Shown here: one piece after another, positions 1-10,370 of the stretch | How the letters are laid out: every line of letters starts with the position of its first letter | How positions within the stretch are numbered: position 1 is the first letter of the stretch | Assembly: GCA_947683625.1 (NCBI GenBank) | Contig: CANTUR010000347.1 | Coordinates: 558,001 to 622,000, forward strand | Source of the DNA: Mallotus nudiflorus | Lineage: Eukaryota > Streptophyta > Magnoliopsida > Malpighiales > Euphorbiaceae | Length of the DNA stretch: 64,000 nt | Reading direction: 5' to 3' | Position numbers and translations under genes: made by a program | Notes under the pieces: generated by a model | Told to the model about the DNA's origin: nothing | The model's database searches: none | The model's input: the letters and a program-made list of their open reading frames with translations, nothing else

Positions 1-352
1 TGCTCACATAAATTCCAGTGACTGAAGCTGGCACCCTCAGGTCACTTCCGTAGTACTGAGGATCCGAGCATGTAAGCCTCGCACCCCTGTGCCAAGCATT
101 TAAGACGCTCATATAGTCCAGTGATTGAAGCTGGCACCCTCAGGTCGCTTCCGTAGTACTGAGGATCCAAGTATATACCCCAGTTCTGTAGATTACGATT
201 CGATAACAAATCAACCAAAAATACTCGGCACCAAGCTCTAATGAAGGCTGGCCACCTCAGCTTACTTGCATCTTATCACCTGTATAGAGGCACCACTGCA
301 TCTTACTCGGACACGACGAACATAAATATCCGCATACTCCAGGGGGGGACTC
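1..352 (+). repeat. 3' non-coding tandem repeats of a Tat-type Gypsy element
   Basis: Two copies of a roughly 55-bp block start near 14 and 118, about 104 bp apart. Each contains the core GAAGCTGGCACCCTCAGGT followed by CTTCCGTAGTACTGAGGATCC. A third, more degenerate relative lies near 240-275 (GAAGGCTGGCCACCTCAGC). The block ends in a polypurine tract (AGGGGGGGAC, 341-350). Short variable repeats between pol and the polypurine tract are known from Tat-lineage Gypsy elements, so I read this as the 3' untranslated end of an element entering from the left of the window. No coding sequence is seen. Confidence 0.45.
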
Positions 353-727
353 TTTATACCATCTAGAATGTTCCCACCTAATTAGGGGTCATCCACTCCC
401 CCTAATTAGGAACATATGGACAAAGGAGAAGACAGATTCGTCCAAGGAATTACCTCAAAGAGGAATCCTAACTGAAGTAGGAATACTCTCCCAAAAGGAT
501 TCCTATTCCTCCCAGGTTTGAGTATCACTATATATAACACCATGTACCCCTCATTAGAGGACATCGTATCTCATTCATACATATTCAAGCTATCTTTCAG
601 CCACCCATTTTCTATTCTCTAACTTAGGCATCAGAGTTTTTGTGGGGATTCCCTCCACCTCTCACCTTGCCCTCTGCTTAATGCTTTGCAGGACGCTCAG
701 CCCAGAAGTCCCGAAAACCAGTTATCA
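353..727 (+). mobile_element. LTR of a Tat-like Gypsy element (probable 3' LTR)
   Basis: It begins immediately after the polypurine tract at 341-350, although the expected TG terminus is not intact. It contains a TATA box (ACTATATATAAC, about 527-538), followed by a transcribed-looking CT-rich stretch. Near 625-700 is the block GGCATCAGAGTTTTTGTGGGG with a CCCTCCACC tract, typical of Tat LTRs. A plausible end is the CA at 726-727. The boundaries are estimates because the partner LTR lies outside the window. Confidence 0.4.
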
Positions 728-779
728 AGGAGTAAAAGTCAGGGTTGTACTAGTCTTTTCATAAGCTTCAAGAATTACT

Positions 780-1190
780 TTAAAGTCTCAAATCACACAC
801 AAATTCTAAAAAAATTTGCTAACATGTTGAGTACATCAACTTATATAAGTCTCCAACGATTACTCCAAACACTGCCATACATAAAAGAAAGTCTTTGCAA
901 AACATTAGAAAAAATAATATCCATAGTAATATGCTAATCATGGATATTAATAAAAGAAGGAGCTGGCCAGTCTCATTTTTCAAGAACCCAGATGGACGAC
1001 AAGGCATGATCATTAGAAGTAATCAGATTTAAATCCAAACAATCCTAATAATAATTTTGAGTAGAATTAAAATCTAATGGTTCCACCAAATAAACAAAAT
1101 CAAGGGTATATTTGTGACAAAAATAAACTAGAGTACGTTGATTATAATCATTACCATGCCTCTATAATTCCAAAAAATAAGCTTTATAAA
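780..1190 (-). pseudogene. LINE ORF2 endonuclease fragment
   Basis: Reading the minus strand in several frames gives the start of a plant LINE apurinic-type endonuclease. Near 1180-1060 there is a WNCRGIGN-like start (here LEL*RHGNDYNQRTL) followed by FCHKYTLDFVYLVEPLDF. Near 930-830 there is DQHIT-like text and a segment resembling FVYGSVSYIKRR. Several stops and frameshifts make it non-functional, and reverse transcriptase is absent, so the copy is cut off within the endonuclease, close to the Tat LTR at 727. In intact LINEs this enzyme nicks the target DNA for target-primed reverse transcription. It continues from the ORF1 remnant on its right. Confidence 0.55.
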
Positions 1191-1639
1191 TTAAGCTTGC
1201 TAGGCTTCCTAGTCACTCTTTTTGAAAGAGTAACTTTGAATTTCTAATGTTCATACTAAGATTTTTTTTGACTAACCGTAGTATAGTGATCCTCCAAATT
1301 TTAAGAAATTAGTCCATCCTCCTCTATCGGGATTATCCTAATAAAGAAGCATGAGCTGCACCTTAGTGGGTTCATAATTATCATATACTGTCTCAGTTTG
1401 TCCCTAATTAGTGTTTTCTATCTTAGCATTATGGAATAAGGCATTCTCTACTAAATGAGAAGCATCTGCAATATGTTCAACCTTTGTTCTATCTCCCATT
1501 ATAATGGTAGATTGAAAATCATTCTAGATTGTAGTCTCCACTATTCTTTCTTCACCAAAACTAGCAGGTTGTGCATGTATGGCAGCATTATGGATTTCAT
1601 ATGAAATTGGATCCACCGAATTTTGGTGTAAATGTTGCA

Positions 1640-2600
1640 CGCTATTCTCGACTTTATCACCCTCTTTGGAGTGCAGATCATATTAAAGATTGTCACATAC
1701 ATTAGAAGTTGGAATTGTAGCAGTTTTAGGCTTCCAAATTCTTATATTGTCATCATGTTTGATAGGCTTCACTTTAATGGCAACATGGCTCTTTGTCAAT
1801 CAATAATCCTATGGAGAATGGCCAATATTAGAATAAATATTAAAAAAAAGTTAAGAAATTCTCATAAACCACATCGATAAAGAAACTTCTACCTATTTGT
1901 TCAATAAGAAGGTTTTTAGGCAAATTGTTAGATAAATCCATATCTATTAAAACTCTAGCATAATGCCAAAATTCTCCATTGATGGTGGCATTATCTATTT
2001 TCATGGGAACTCCTATTCCTTGTACAATGGATGCCAAGATTTTTGGATGCCATTACTCCTAGGGAAGCTTGTAAAACCAAACCCATAACTGAGTATTTAT
2101 ATTTTTTCTATCCAAAGGATTAAAATTTGGTGTTCAATACTGTAAACATAGGATGCCAAGTTTTCAAATAATGGAGCCTCAACCCCATACATCATTTTTC
2201 TCTATGTTGGATTGAAAAATTCTAGTATAATATTCCCTGCCCAATGAAATTAACTTCCAATTGGATGAGATACACCAAACTACATAAAGCTTTGTCTTTA
2301 ACTTAACTAATTTCCAATGATGCCTCTCCTTTTCAGAGAACAATCCTTGCAATGAGTGTATGTTGACAAACTGCCAATTGCTGTTTGTACAATTGTTGAT
2401 TGATATTGATAGAAATATATCCACCCTTATTCTAAGTAATTGCTTCATCAGAGTCCACAATATTGGATTTTGATACAACTTCAGCATAGGATGGTTTTTC
2501 AGAGGAGATAGCTTTAGGCGCAAACAACTTCTTATGGCTAGGAAAATCCATGATAATGAGTTGCCAAGCTAGCTTGATGGCGGTGCTTGGTAAAGAAACT
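1640..2600 (-). pseudogene. LINE ORF1-like DUF4283 protein remnant
   Basis: Minus-strand reading frames contain the plant DUF4283 pattern. Near 2480 is PSYAEVVSKS. From 2420 to 2230 comes a segment with CQHTLIARIVL, KGEA and KLISLGREYYTRIFQ. Near 2010-1860 is the segment FWHYARVLIDMDLSNNLPKN followed by GRSFFIDVVYENF. In plants this domain forms the N-terminal half of L1-type LINE ORF1 proteins and precedes a CCHC knuckle; here the knuckle is not recognisable. The reading needs at least three frame changes and several stops. The upstream end lies next to the Copia insertion at 2625, which split the LINE copy or its flank. Confidence 0.65.
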
Positions 2601-2624
2601 TAAGGAGGCATACAATTATGTTAC

Positions 2625-2938
2625 TATTATGAATGTGAATGAACAATATATTGCTTGTGAATGAACAATATATTACTTGTGAGAGAATAGTTCTCAAATA
2701 GTGAAAAGAAAATCTCTATATAAAGGGATTGAAATTCATTAATGAGAAGGTTAAGAAGAAGAAAAGATAGATTACTCTCCAAATTCTTTCAATATTATAG
2801 TTCTCTAAATTCTCTCCAAACTCTCTCTAAATTCTCTTAAAATTATTCTATTATAAAATTTTTTCTTCTAGTTAAATACTACTAAATTCAAGTTTAGTTC
2901 TATAACAAAATAAGTAATTCAATCTTTATTTCACAATA
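2625..2938 (+). repeat. 5' LTR of Copia element C1
   Basis: It starts TATTATGAATGTG and ends TTTCACAATA. A TATA box (CTCTATATAAAGGG) lies near 2714-2727 and CT-rich R/U5 sequence follows. It is 21 bp longer than the 3' LTR because a 22-bp unit containing GAATGAACAATATATT occurs twice in tandem near 2637-2680. The start is fixed by the GTTAC target duplication at 2620-2624 and by the matching 3' LTR. Confidence 0.93.
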
Positions 2939-2956
2939 TGTTATCAGCACGAGGAG
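2939..2956 (+). other. Primer binding site of C1
   Basis: TGTTATCAGCACGAGGAG follows the 5' LTR without a gap. It resembles the TGGTATCAGAGC-type primer site complementary to the 3' end of initiator tRNA-Met used by many Copia elements, but with changes. This is where minus-strand cDNA synthesis would start. Confidence 0.6.
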
Positions 2957-3760
2957 CTCTCGATCAAAACAATAAGGTACATATTTCTTAATATTTAATA
3001 TTTATGAATATATTAGTTGATTATATATTATTATGGATGACTATGCCTCCTACTAATTTATATATTTATATTTTTTTCTTCAATCTAACTTTATATTAAT
3101 TGTTATTTTTATTTTGTTTGACTAACTACATCATTGATGCAAATATTGCTAAAAATGGTTCTAAGCTTATGGATGGCTATGCCTCCTACCAATTTATATT
3201 TATGCACATTTATTTTTTTATTATTTATGTTAATGGAAGGCTATACCCCATTTTATATTAATGGACGGTTTTGCCCCATATTTATACATATCGTTATATT
3301 AACTCACTTGCTATAAATAATCATATCAACATTATTTATTGATTTTACTTTATATAATTTATTTCTCAATATATTATATTAAAAAAAAAAATTCTAACGG
3401 CTATATTTTTATTACCAACGGTAATATAACGGTAATAAATGGCTATATTTTTCATTATAAATAGATGAGCTACAAATTTTATTCATTCACACAAATTCAT
3501 ACATTTTCTCTTTCTCTCTTTACTCTAAATTGTAAACATGATTTGGTATATTTATATTTGTGTTTTGATCATGACTATTATAATAGTTTTAGGAATAATT
3601 AATATGGAAGATGATTTTCTATTTGATATAATTTTAAGTATTATTGTATCATTTTTTGTACCACTATTATTTCTTGCAATATTCATTCATGATATAAATA
3701 ATTAGTAAATTCTGATCATGTTTGATTTTTTTTAGTAGTCATCAAATTTATGAATTCTAA
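2957..3760 (+). repeat. C1 untranslated leader with imperfect repeats
   Basis: About 800 bp of AT-rich sequence between the primer site and gag. It contains a repeated segment: GGATGACTATGCCTCCTACT near 3034 and GGATGGCTATGCCTCCTACC near 3171. Two shorter relatives with GGCTATACCCC and GGTTTTGCCCC follow near 3240 and 3268. There is no long reading frame; small AUG-started frames here look fortuitous. Confidence 0.6.
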
Positions 3761-4795
3761 TTGAGTTATATTTTTTTATTAGTTATCATAATGACAAATC
3801 TAGCAAAGCTTGATTTCGTTGCTCTTGACATCACGGGAAAAAATTATATGTCTTGGATTCTAGATGTAGAAATGCATCTTCAATCAATGGGGTTAATTGA
3901 TACCATAAAAGAAAATAATAACACCTCATTGCAAGATAAGACCAAGTCTATAATTTTTCTCCGTCGTCATCTTCATGAAGGATTAAAATGTGAATATTTG
4001 ACTGTCAAAGATCCAAGTGTTCTTTGGAAGGATCTAAAAGACAGATATGATCATCAAAGAGATGTAATACTACCAGTAGTCACTGATGAATGGAGAGCTT
4101 TACGCCTTCAAGATTTCAAAAAAGTGAGTGACTATAATTCTGCAATGTTCAGAATAGTATCACAATTAAAATTCTGTGGAGAGACAGTCACAGATGAGGA
4201 TATGCTAGAGAAAACTTACTCCACATTTCATGCATCAAATGTTACACTGCAACAACAATATAAGATGCAGAGATTTAAAAAATATTATGAACTAATTTCA
4301 TGCCTACTGGTAGCTGAGAAAAATAATGAACTCTTGATGAAAAATCATCAGTCCCATCCGACTGGCTCAATAGCATTTCCAGAAGCAAATGCTATAAATT
4401 ATTCCAGATATAAAAATTACAATAGTCGTGGACGTGGGAGAGGTAGAGGTCGTGGACGTGGAAGAGGTCAATTCTTTGGCCATGGTCATGGAAATAAATA
4501 TAATAATACTCCACAACAAACTCAGACTCAACCTCAAAAGAAGTTAAAATCAGTCATCAGTGATGTTCAAGAAAGGCCTCAATATAAGTCTGAAACTGTG
4601 TGTTTCAGATGTGGTAGTAAAGGACACTGGTCACGAATTTATCGAACACCACCACATCTTTGCCAACTTTATAAGGCATCATTGAAAGGCAAAGAAAAGG
4701 AAATAAACTTCAATGAGCATCATACTCATGTTAATGATACAACTCATCTAGATGTTTCTGATTTTACTGATGATTTTACTGACAATGGAAATTGA
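3761..4795 (+). CDS. Copia Gag polyprotein (C1)
   Basis: A 344-codon frame. The likely true start is the internal ATG at 3791, where the text becomes MTNLAKLDFVALDITGKNY, the usual start of this Gag family. The UBN2-type Gag domain spans about residues 15-210. It is followed by an Arg-Gly tract (about residues 227-240) and one zinc knuckle, CFRCGSKGHWSRIY. The fourth zinc ligand, normally Cys, is Tyr here, so RNA packaging by this copy may be impaired. Gag forms the virus-like particle that houses reverse transcription. The frame ends with its own stop and pol lies in another frame after a 137-bp AT-rich gap. This is the only long uninterrupted frame of the element. Confidence 0.9.
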   Translation: MSYIFLLVIIMTNLAKLDFVALDITGKNYMSWILDVEMHLQSMGLIDTIKENNNTSLQDKTKSIIFLRRHLHEGLKCEYLTVKDPSVLWKDLKDRYDHQRDVILPVVTDEWRALRLQDFKKVSDYNSAMFRIVSQLKFCGETVTDEDMLEKTYSTFHASNVTLQQQYKMQRFKKYYELISCLLVAEKNNELLMKNHQSHPTGSIAFPEANAINYSRYKNYNSRGRGRGRGRGRGRGQFFGHGHGNKYNNTPQQTQTQPQKKLKSVISDVQERPQYKSETVCFRCGSKGHWSRIYRTPPHLCQLYKASLKGKEKEINFNEHHTHVNDTTHLDVSDFTDDFTDNGN

Positions 4796-4932
4796 GACAT
4801 CTCTAATTTTAAGTATATTGTTATTACTTATTTGATTATGAAGAATATGTTATTGTTATGTATGTTATTTTTAAATTAAATAAAATGTCCTACTTTACAA
4901 TTATTTTATGTTTTTACCTTAATTGATTAATT
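4796..4932 (+). other. AT-rich spacer between gag and protease in C1
   Basis: 137 bp of very AT-rich sequence with stops in all frames separate the gag stop from the next coding segment, which is in a different frame. Many Copia elements encode gag and pol in one frame, so this is either decay or an inserted non-coding stretch. No clear splice pair is visible. Confidence 0.4.
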
Positions 4933-5367
4933 TTGTGTTTATCTATTTTGAAGTTTAATATGGATTGTACTCAACATAAAGATAATATTGGAGATCTCTG
5001 CATACCAGATAGTGGTACTACACATACTATCTTGAAAAATAGAGATTATTTCTCTGAAATAAAGCCCACAAAGGCAGTTGTAAAAACAATATCAGGTCCT
5101 GTAGATCTGATTGAAGGAATTGGCAAAGCTAAATTTATGTTACCAAATGGAACAAAGTTTATAATTGATGAAGCTTTGTTTTCACCAAAATCAATAAGAA
5201 ATTTATTGAGTTTTGATGACATATATCGAAATGGGTGTGATACCCAATCTATTACTATAAATGGTAACAAATATTTAAATATAGTTTCCTATGAATCAGG
5301 AAAAATGCAAGTATTGGAAAGACTGCCAAACTCCTTACTGGATTGCATTACATGCATATACATGTAA
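4933..5367 (+). pseudogene. Copia aspartic protease segment (C1)
   Basis: 144 codons. The first ATG is at 4960. The catalytic motif DSGTTHTIL of the Copia retropepsin is present near residues 27-35, and the downstream portion matches the linker that leads to the pre-integrase domain. The enzyme would cut the Gag-Pol polyprotein. A frameshift near 5345 separates it from integrase: the next segment, in another frame, starts inside this one and continues the homology. Codon-level similarity to the Copia family is clear, but the polyprotein is no longer continuous. Confidence 0.8.
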
Positions 5368-6611
5368 TTGAATCAAATATGGCAGTAAAAGAAAAATCTT
5401 ATGATCCTTCAATAATAAATTTATGGCATGACAGATTAGGTCATCCTGGATCAGTAATGATGCGAAGGATAATTGAGAATTCACATGGGCATTCCTTGAA
5501 GGGGCAAAGAATTCCTCAATCAAATGAAATGCCATGTACAACTTGTTCTCTTGGAAAATTAATCTTGAGACCTTCACCATCTAAAATTCAAAATGAATCA
5601 CCTATGTTTCTTAAAAGAATTCAAGGTGATATATGTGGGCCAATTCACCCACCATGTGGACCATTCAGATATTTTATGGTATTAATTGATGCATCTAGTA
5701 GATGGTCACATGTTTGTCTATTGTCAACTCATAATGTTGCATTTGCAAGGTTGCTTGCTGAAATTATTAAATTACGAGCACAATTCCCTGATTATACAAT
5801 CAAGAGGGTAAGACTTGATAATGCTGGTGAATTTACATATCAAGCATTCAATGATTATTGTATGTCTACTGGGATCATTGTTGAGCATCCTGTTGCCCAT
5901 GTACATACTCAAAATGGTTTAGCTGAATCATTGATTAAACGACTTCAGCTTATTGCTAGACCATTAATAATGAGAACAAAGCTTCCCATTTCAGTTTGGG
6001 GTCATGCAATCCTACATGCTGCTTCATTAATTCACATCAGACCTAGTGCATATCATAAATACTCCCCACTACAATTGGCATTTGGTCAAGAACCAAATAT
6101 TTCCCATCTCAAAATTTTTGGTTGTACAGTATATGTACCCATTGCGCCACCTCAACGCACAAAAATGGGTCCTCAACGAAGATTGGGAATTTATGTTGGG
6201 TTTGAAACACCCTTGATTATTAGATATCTTGAACCTCTAACTGGTGATGTTTTTACAGCACGTTTTGCTGATTGCCAATTTAATGAGGTTGTTTTCCCAA
6301 CATTAGGAAAAGGGGAGAAAGAAGGGAAAAAGGATATTTCATGGAATGAGCCATCATTATTGCATCTGGATCCTCACACAAAACAATGTGAATTAGAAGT
6401 GCAAAAGATTATGCACTTACAAGCAATTGCAAATCAATTGCCAAATGCATTTACTGATACAAAAAGAGTGAGTAAATCATATATAACAGCAACCAATGCT
6501 CCTGCTCGTATTGAAATTCCAGAAATAAAACCTGAGAATAAAGACACTCATGAGTCTAAAACACACCAGAAGCGTGAAAGACCAATTGGTTCTAAGGATA
6601 AAAATCCTTGA
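5343..6611 (+). pseudogene. Copia integrase segment (C1)
   Basis: 422 codons. The N-terminal zinc-binding pre-integrase domain shows LWHDRLGHPG and CTTC (H-H-C-C, residues about 27-67). The catalytic core shows the D-D-E triad: GDICGP (residue about 95), LDNAGEF (about 159) and NGLAES (about 195). All three acids are retained. The C-terminal part carries the usual linker before reverse transcriptase. The enzyme inserts cDNA into the host chromosome. The frame is closed by a TGA at 6609-6611; the same frame resumes beyond it, so this is a point nonsense change. Confidence 0.88.
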
Positions 6612-7849
6612 AAGAGAAAGGGAGTAGATAATCATATTGATAGCGAGGAAAATATCCCTGAAGAAATAGAAAATAAAGAAAGTCATGAAACATTGTCATA
6701 TACTGTTGCATGTGAAATCATAAATGACAAAGATGATCCTAAACCAAAATCAGTCATGGAATGTCAAAATAGGCATAATTGGATAAAATGGAAAGATGCT
6801 ATGCAGGCTGAATTGGACTCACTAAACAAACGAAATGTTTTTGGGCCAATTATTCCTATGCCTAAAACTGTGAAACCTGTAGGATACAAGTGGGTCTTTG
6901 CATAAAAAAGAAATAAGAAAAATGAAATAATAAGGTACAAAGCTAGACTTATAGCTCAAGGTTTTTCACAAAGGCCAGGAATTGATTATGATGAAACGTA
7001 TTCTCCTGTTATGGATGCAATTACGTTCAGGTATCTGATTAGCCTAGTAGTTTCTAAGAAATTAGAAATGCGTCTTATGGATGTTGTGACTGCTTATTTG
7101 TATGGATCACTTGATAGTGACATTTATATGAAAATCCCTGAAGGATTTAAAATGCCTGAAGCATTAAGTACAAAACCTAAAGAAATGTATTCGATCAAGC
7201 TCCAAAGATCTTTATATGGGTTAAAACAGTCTGGGCGCATGTGGTATAATCATTTAAGCGATTATTTGATTAATAAAGGATATATGAGTAATATTATTTG
7301 CCCATGCATTTTTATTAAGAAAAAAATTTCTGGATTTGTGATTATAGCTGTATATGTTGATGATTTGAATATCATTGGAACAGAAAATGAGATCCATAAA
7401 GCAACAGTATACTTAAAGGAAGAATTTGAAATGAAAGATCTTGGAAAAACCAAGTATTGCCTTGTTTACAAATTGAGCAAATGCACAATGGGATATTCGT
7501 GCATCAATCAAATTACACAAAAAAGATCTTGAAACGCTTTAATATGGATAAAGAAAATCCTTTAAGTACTCCAATGGTCGTTAGATCACTCAATATTGAA
7601 ATTGATCCATTTCGACCCTGTCAAGAAAATGAAGAAATTCTTGGTCCTGAATTTCCATATCTCAGTGCCATTGGAGCTCTAATGTATCTTGCTAATTGTA
7701 CTAGACCTGACATTTCTTTTGCAGTTAATTTATTAGCGAGGTTCAGTTCAGCTCCAACAAAAAGGCATTGGAAAGGGGTCAAACATATACTTCGATACCT
7801 TCGAGGAAATATTGATTTGGATTTATTTTATTCTAACAATTCAAAATAA
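6612..7849 (+). pseudogene. Copia reverse transcriptase (C1), broken
   Basis: RVT_2-type reverse transcriptase in three open pieces. Piece 1 (6693-6905) includes WKDAMQAELDSL and the PVGYKWVF motif and ends at a TAA (6903). Piece 2 (7011-7532) is in the same frame and contains the catalytic YVDD at 7353-7364. Piece 3 (7457-7849) is in another frame because of a one-base shift near 7465; it contains YLSAIGALMYLANCTRPDI and ends with a TAA at 7847. The active-site aspartates survive but no full enzyme can be made from this copy. Confidence 0.9.
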
Positions 7850-8350
7850 GAATTGATTGGTTATGCAGATGCATGGCATTTATCTGATCCTCATAAAGAA
7901 AAATCTCAAACAGGCTATGTGTTCACAAATAATGAAACTGCAATTTCTTGGCGCTCCCAGAAACAAACGCTTGTCACTACTTCCTCAAATCATTCTGAAA
8001 TTATTGCACTACATGAAGCAAGTAGAGAGTGTGTGTGGCTTAGATCAATGACACATCATATTGAAGAATCTTGTGGTTTTCCAGTCAATAAAAGTCCAAC
8101 AATTTTATATGAAGATAATGCAGCATGCATTGTACAGTTAAGGGAAGGATATATCAAAAGTGATAGAACCAAACATATGCCTCCAAGATTCTTTTCATAC
8201 ACTCAAGAGCTAATAAAAGACAATCATATAAATATCAAGTATATTCAATCTAGCCATAATTCAGCGGATCTTTTCACAAAGGCACTTCCAACTACAATCT
8301 TTAGAAAGCATGTTCACGATATTGGAATGCGACATCTGCATACTATGTGA
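7850..8350 (+). pseudogene. Copia RNase H segment (C1)
   Basis: The frame continues piece 3 of reverse transcriptase after the TAA at 7847. It has the Copia RNase H hallmarks: YADAWHLSD (first Asp), SEIIALHEA (Glu), YEDNAACIV (Asp) and, near the end, the ADLFTKALP motif. RNase H degrades the RNA strand of the RNA-DNA hybrid. The open frame ends at 8348-8350 with the pol stop, about 130 bp before the polypurine tract. Confidence 0.88.
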
Positions 8351-8481
8351 AGGAAGATTATACATATCAACTTGAGGGGGAGAAAATCATGCAATGTACT
8401 CTTTTTCCTTAAGCTAAAGTTTTTCCCACTGGGTTTTATTTAGCAAGGTTTTAACGAGGCAGTTGCAAAATATTGTTATTC

Positions 8482-8490
8482 AAGGGGGAG
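8482..8490 (+). other. Polypurine tract of C1
   Basis: AAGGGGGAG abuts the 3' LTR. It primes plus-strand DNA synthesis and fixes the LTR start at 8491, which is what shows that the LTR really begins with TA. Confidence 0.85.
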
Positions 8491-8783
8491 TATTATGAAT
8501 GTGAATGAACAATATATTGCTTGTGAGAGAATAGTTCTCAAATAGTGAAAAAAAAATCTCTATATAAAGGGATTGAAATTCATTAATGAGAAGGTTAAGA
8601 AGAAGAAAAGAATAATTACTCTCCAAATTCTTTCAATATTATAATTCTCTAAATTCTCTCCAAACTCTCTCTAAATTCTTTCAAAATCATTCTATTATAA
8701 AATATTTTTCTTCTAGTTAAATACTACTAAATTCAAGTTTAGTTCTATAACAAAATAAGTAATTCAATCTTTATTTCACAACA
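8491..8783 (+). repeat. 3' LTR of Copia element C1
   Basis: 293 bp, nearly identical to the 5' LTR apart from lacking the extra 22-bp unit and about ten substitutions. It ends CACAACA and is followed by the second copy of the GTTAC target duplication at 8784-8788. Confidence 0.93.
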
Positions 8784-8887
8784 GTTACAACTTTCTTCAA
8801 AGAAAAAAAGTGTTTTTCAAAGAAAATAACCTATAAAAAATTTTATTAATTTACCTTCTTCATTTATTATCTTAACTTCGTTAATAA

Positions 8888-8889
<2 letters not shown>

Positions 8890-8949
<60 letters not shown>
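8890..8949. repeat. (TA)n microsatellite
   Basis: An uninterrupted alternating A/T run of 60 bp (30 dinucleotide units). The flanks (8789-8889 and 8950-9800) are AT-rich non-coding DNA in which I recognise no gene or element. Confidence 0.95.
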
Positions 8950-8953
<4 letters not shown>

Positions 8954-9799
8954 TTTTAAATTTGGTGTGTTTTACTGGTTGGTCTCAATTTAAAAATTAA
9001 CTATGTCAACATATAATTTAAAATAAATAACTGATAAATATTTTTTATATATAGTTTGACTGTTTAAATAATTTTATTTAAATTTATGAGTATTAAAAAA
9101 TTAATTTAAAGTATCTAAATAATTAATTTTTAAAATATAATAATAATCTAATAAAATATAATAAAATTAAAAGTTCACAAAAAATCTGTAGCCCTCCATT
9201 AAGCATTTTCAACTTTTCTTTTTCTTGTGTCTTTCTTTATCTGCCCTTTGTTCATCTCTATTTTCCACTTTTAATAGAGAAAAAGTGACCTTTATTAAGT
9301 GTGAGACATTTAAATGATTGATCTACTTGACTAATCAAGTAATCAACTATTTGATTCTCACTTTTGAAGGTGGGAGTCGACCATATCATTTAAAGTAAAC
9401 AACTACGTTTCTCTTTTTATTTATTTATTTAACTTATTATTCTTTGCTCTTTTCAAATAAAACATGAGATTGGCCCTCAATTTGGAATTTGTATCTTTCT
9501 TAATGAAATTATTAAAGTTTTAATTCGTTGAACCAAATTCTTCACTTTTCTTAAGAAAAAAAAATAGATTTTCATTTTTTTTTCTGTTATTAGCCTTGCC
9601 GAATTAAATTGACAACTATTCTGTGATTTTTCTTGTCATCAATTCCATTAATTTAAATGGAGTTAGCACTTTCAGAAAAATTTCAGCATAGCTTATGATT
9701 GGGGTACTACACATTTAGTGGAAATTTAAATGGAATTAAAAATTGAATTTTTTTAATACAAAATATGCACATGATTATAATCTGACTCTTGCAAATATA

Positions 9800-10370
9800 C
9801 CACACAATCATTTAGAATAGTTGATCTCTATTCTCTTTGTGATTCTTCTAACTATTATCCCTTGTAGTTCATTTGCATCTGTCATATGTGAGTTAGTTAG
9901 CTGATAAGATAATTCTTCATTTAAATGTTGTTTAGTGTTATCATTACGTCTTTCAATACTTGAAATAATATTTGACAAAGTAATGGAAAAAGGAACATTC
10001 ATGTGCAAATAAACATTTACACTAATGTCGTATATTTCCATATTTTGTTGTTCATCACTCCCACTAGCATCACTATTCTCAATGAAATTTGTATTTTCGA
10101 TTTCAATAATTTTCAAACTATGTTTTTGACAATAAAATACATATCTTTAGATTTCTCTAGGCAACCAATGACGTAATCACTAACAATTTAAGAATCTAAC
10201 TTTTTTTCACATGAATTATAAATTATTGCTTCTGTTGGGCAACCCCCAACATGTAGTTGCCATAAATTAGGTTTCCTTCTTGTCCATAATTTGAAAGGAG
10301 TCTTTTGAATTGCCTACTAGGAACCTTATTCAATAGATATGTTGCGGTTTTAAGCACATATATCCACAAT
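9800..10370 (-). pseudogene. Copia polyprotein fragment (integrase C-terminus to linker)
   Basis: Minus-strand reading over three frames matches the end of a Copia integrase: near 10360-10300 LKTATYLLNKVPS-like text, near 10270 a NYMLGVAQQ-like relative of HVWGCP, near 10130 FYCQKHS, then KIIEIENTNFIENSDASGSD (9808-10116 frame). The last frame is open for 102 codons and covers the variable linker before reverse transcriptase. No LTR or other domain of this element is nearby, so it is a short truncated remnant, unrelated in sequence to C1. Confidence 0.65.

Larger units (their letters stand above)
2625..8783 (+). mobile_element. Ty1/Copia LTR retrotransposon C1 (complete but decayed)
   Basis: A 6.16-kb element with two LTRs (314 and 293 bp), a tRNA primer site directly after the 5' LTR and a polypurine tract (AAGGGGGAG, 8482-8490) directly before the 3' LTR. 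It has an exact 5-bp target duplication, GTTAC, at 2620-2624 and 8784-8788. The coding order is gag, protease, integrase, reverse transcriptase, RNase H, as in Copia. Outside the 22-bp duplication, the two LTRs differ at about ten positions, roughly 3%, so the insertion is fairly recent. Pol has in-frame stops at 6609, 6903 and 7847 and a frameshift near 7465, so this copy is dead without complementation. The termini read TA...CA rather than TG...CA. Confidence 0.95.

Noticed and set aside
686..937. 83-codon plus-strand frame near the window start
   Set aside because: It starts in LTR sequence and runs across the antisense of the LINE endonuclease remnant; there is no similarity to any family.
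2630..2640. Canonical TG start for the C1 LTR
   Set aside because: The polypurine tract and the GTTAC duplication both place the LTR start five bases earlier.
8789..9799. Possible gene in the AT-rich gap after C1
   Set aside because: No frame above noise, no splice-like structure and no recognisable motif.
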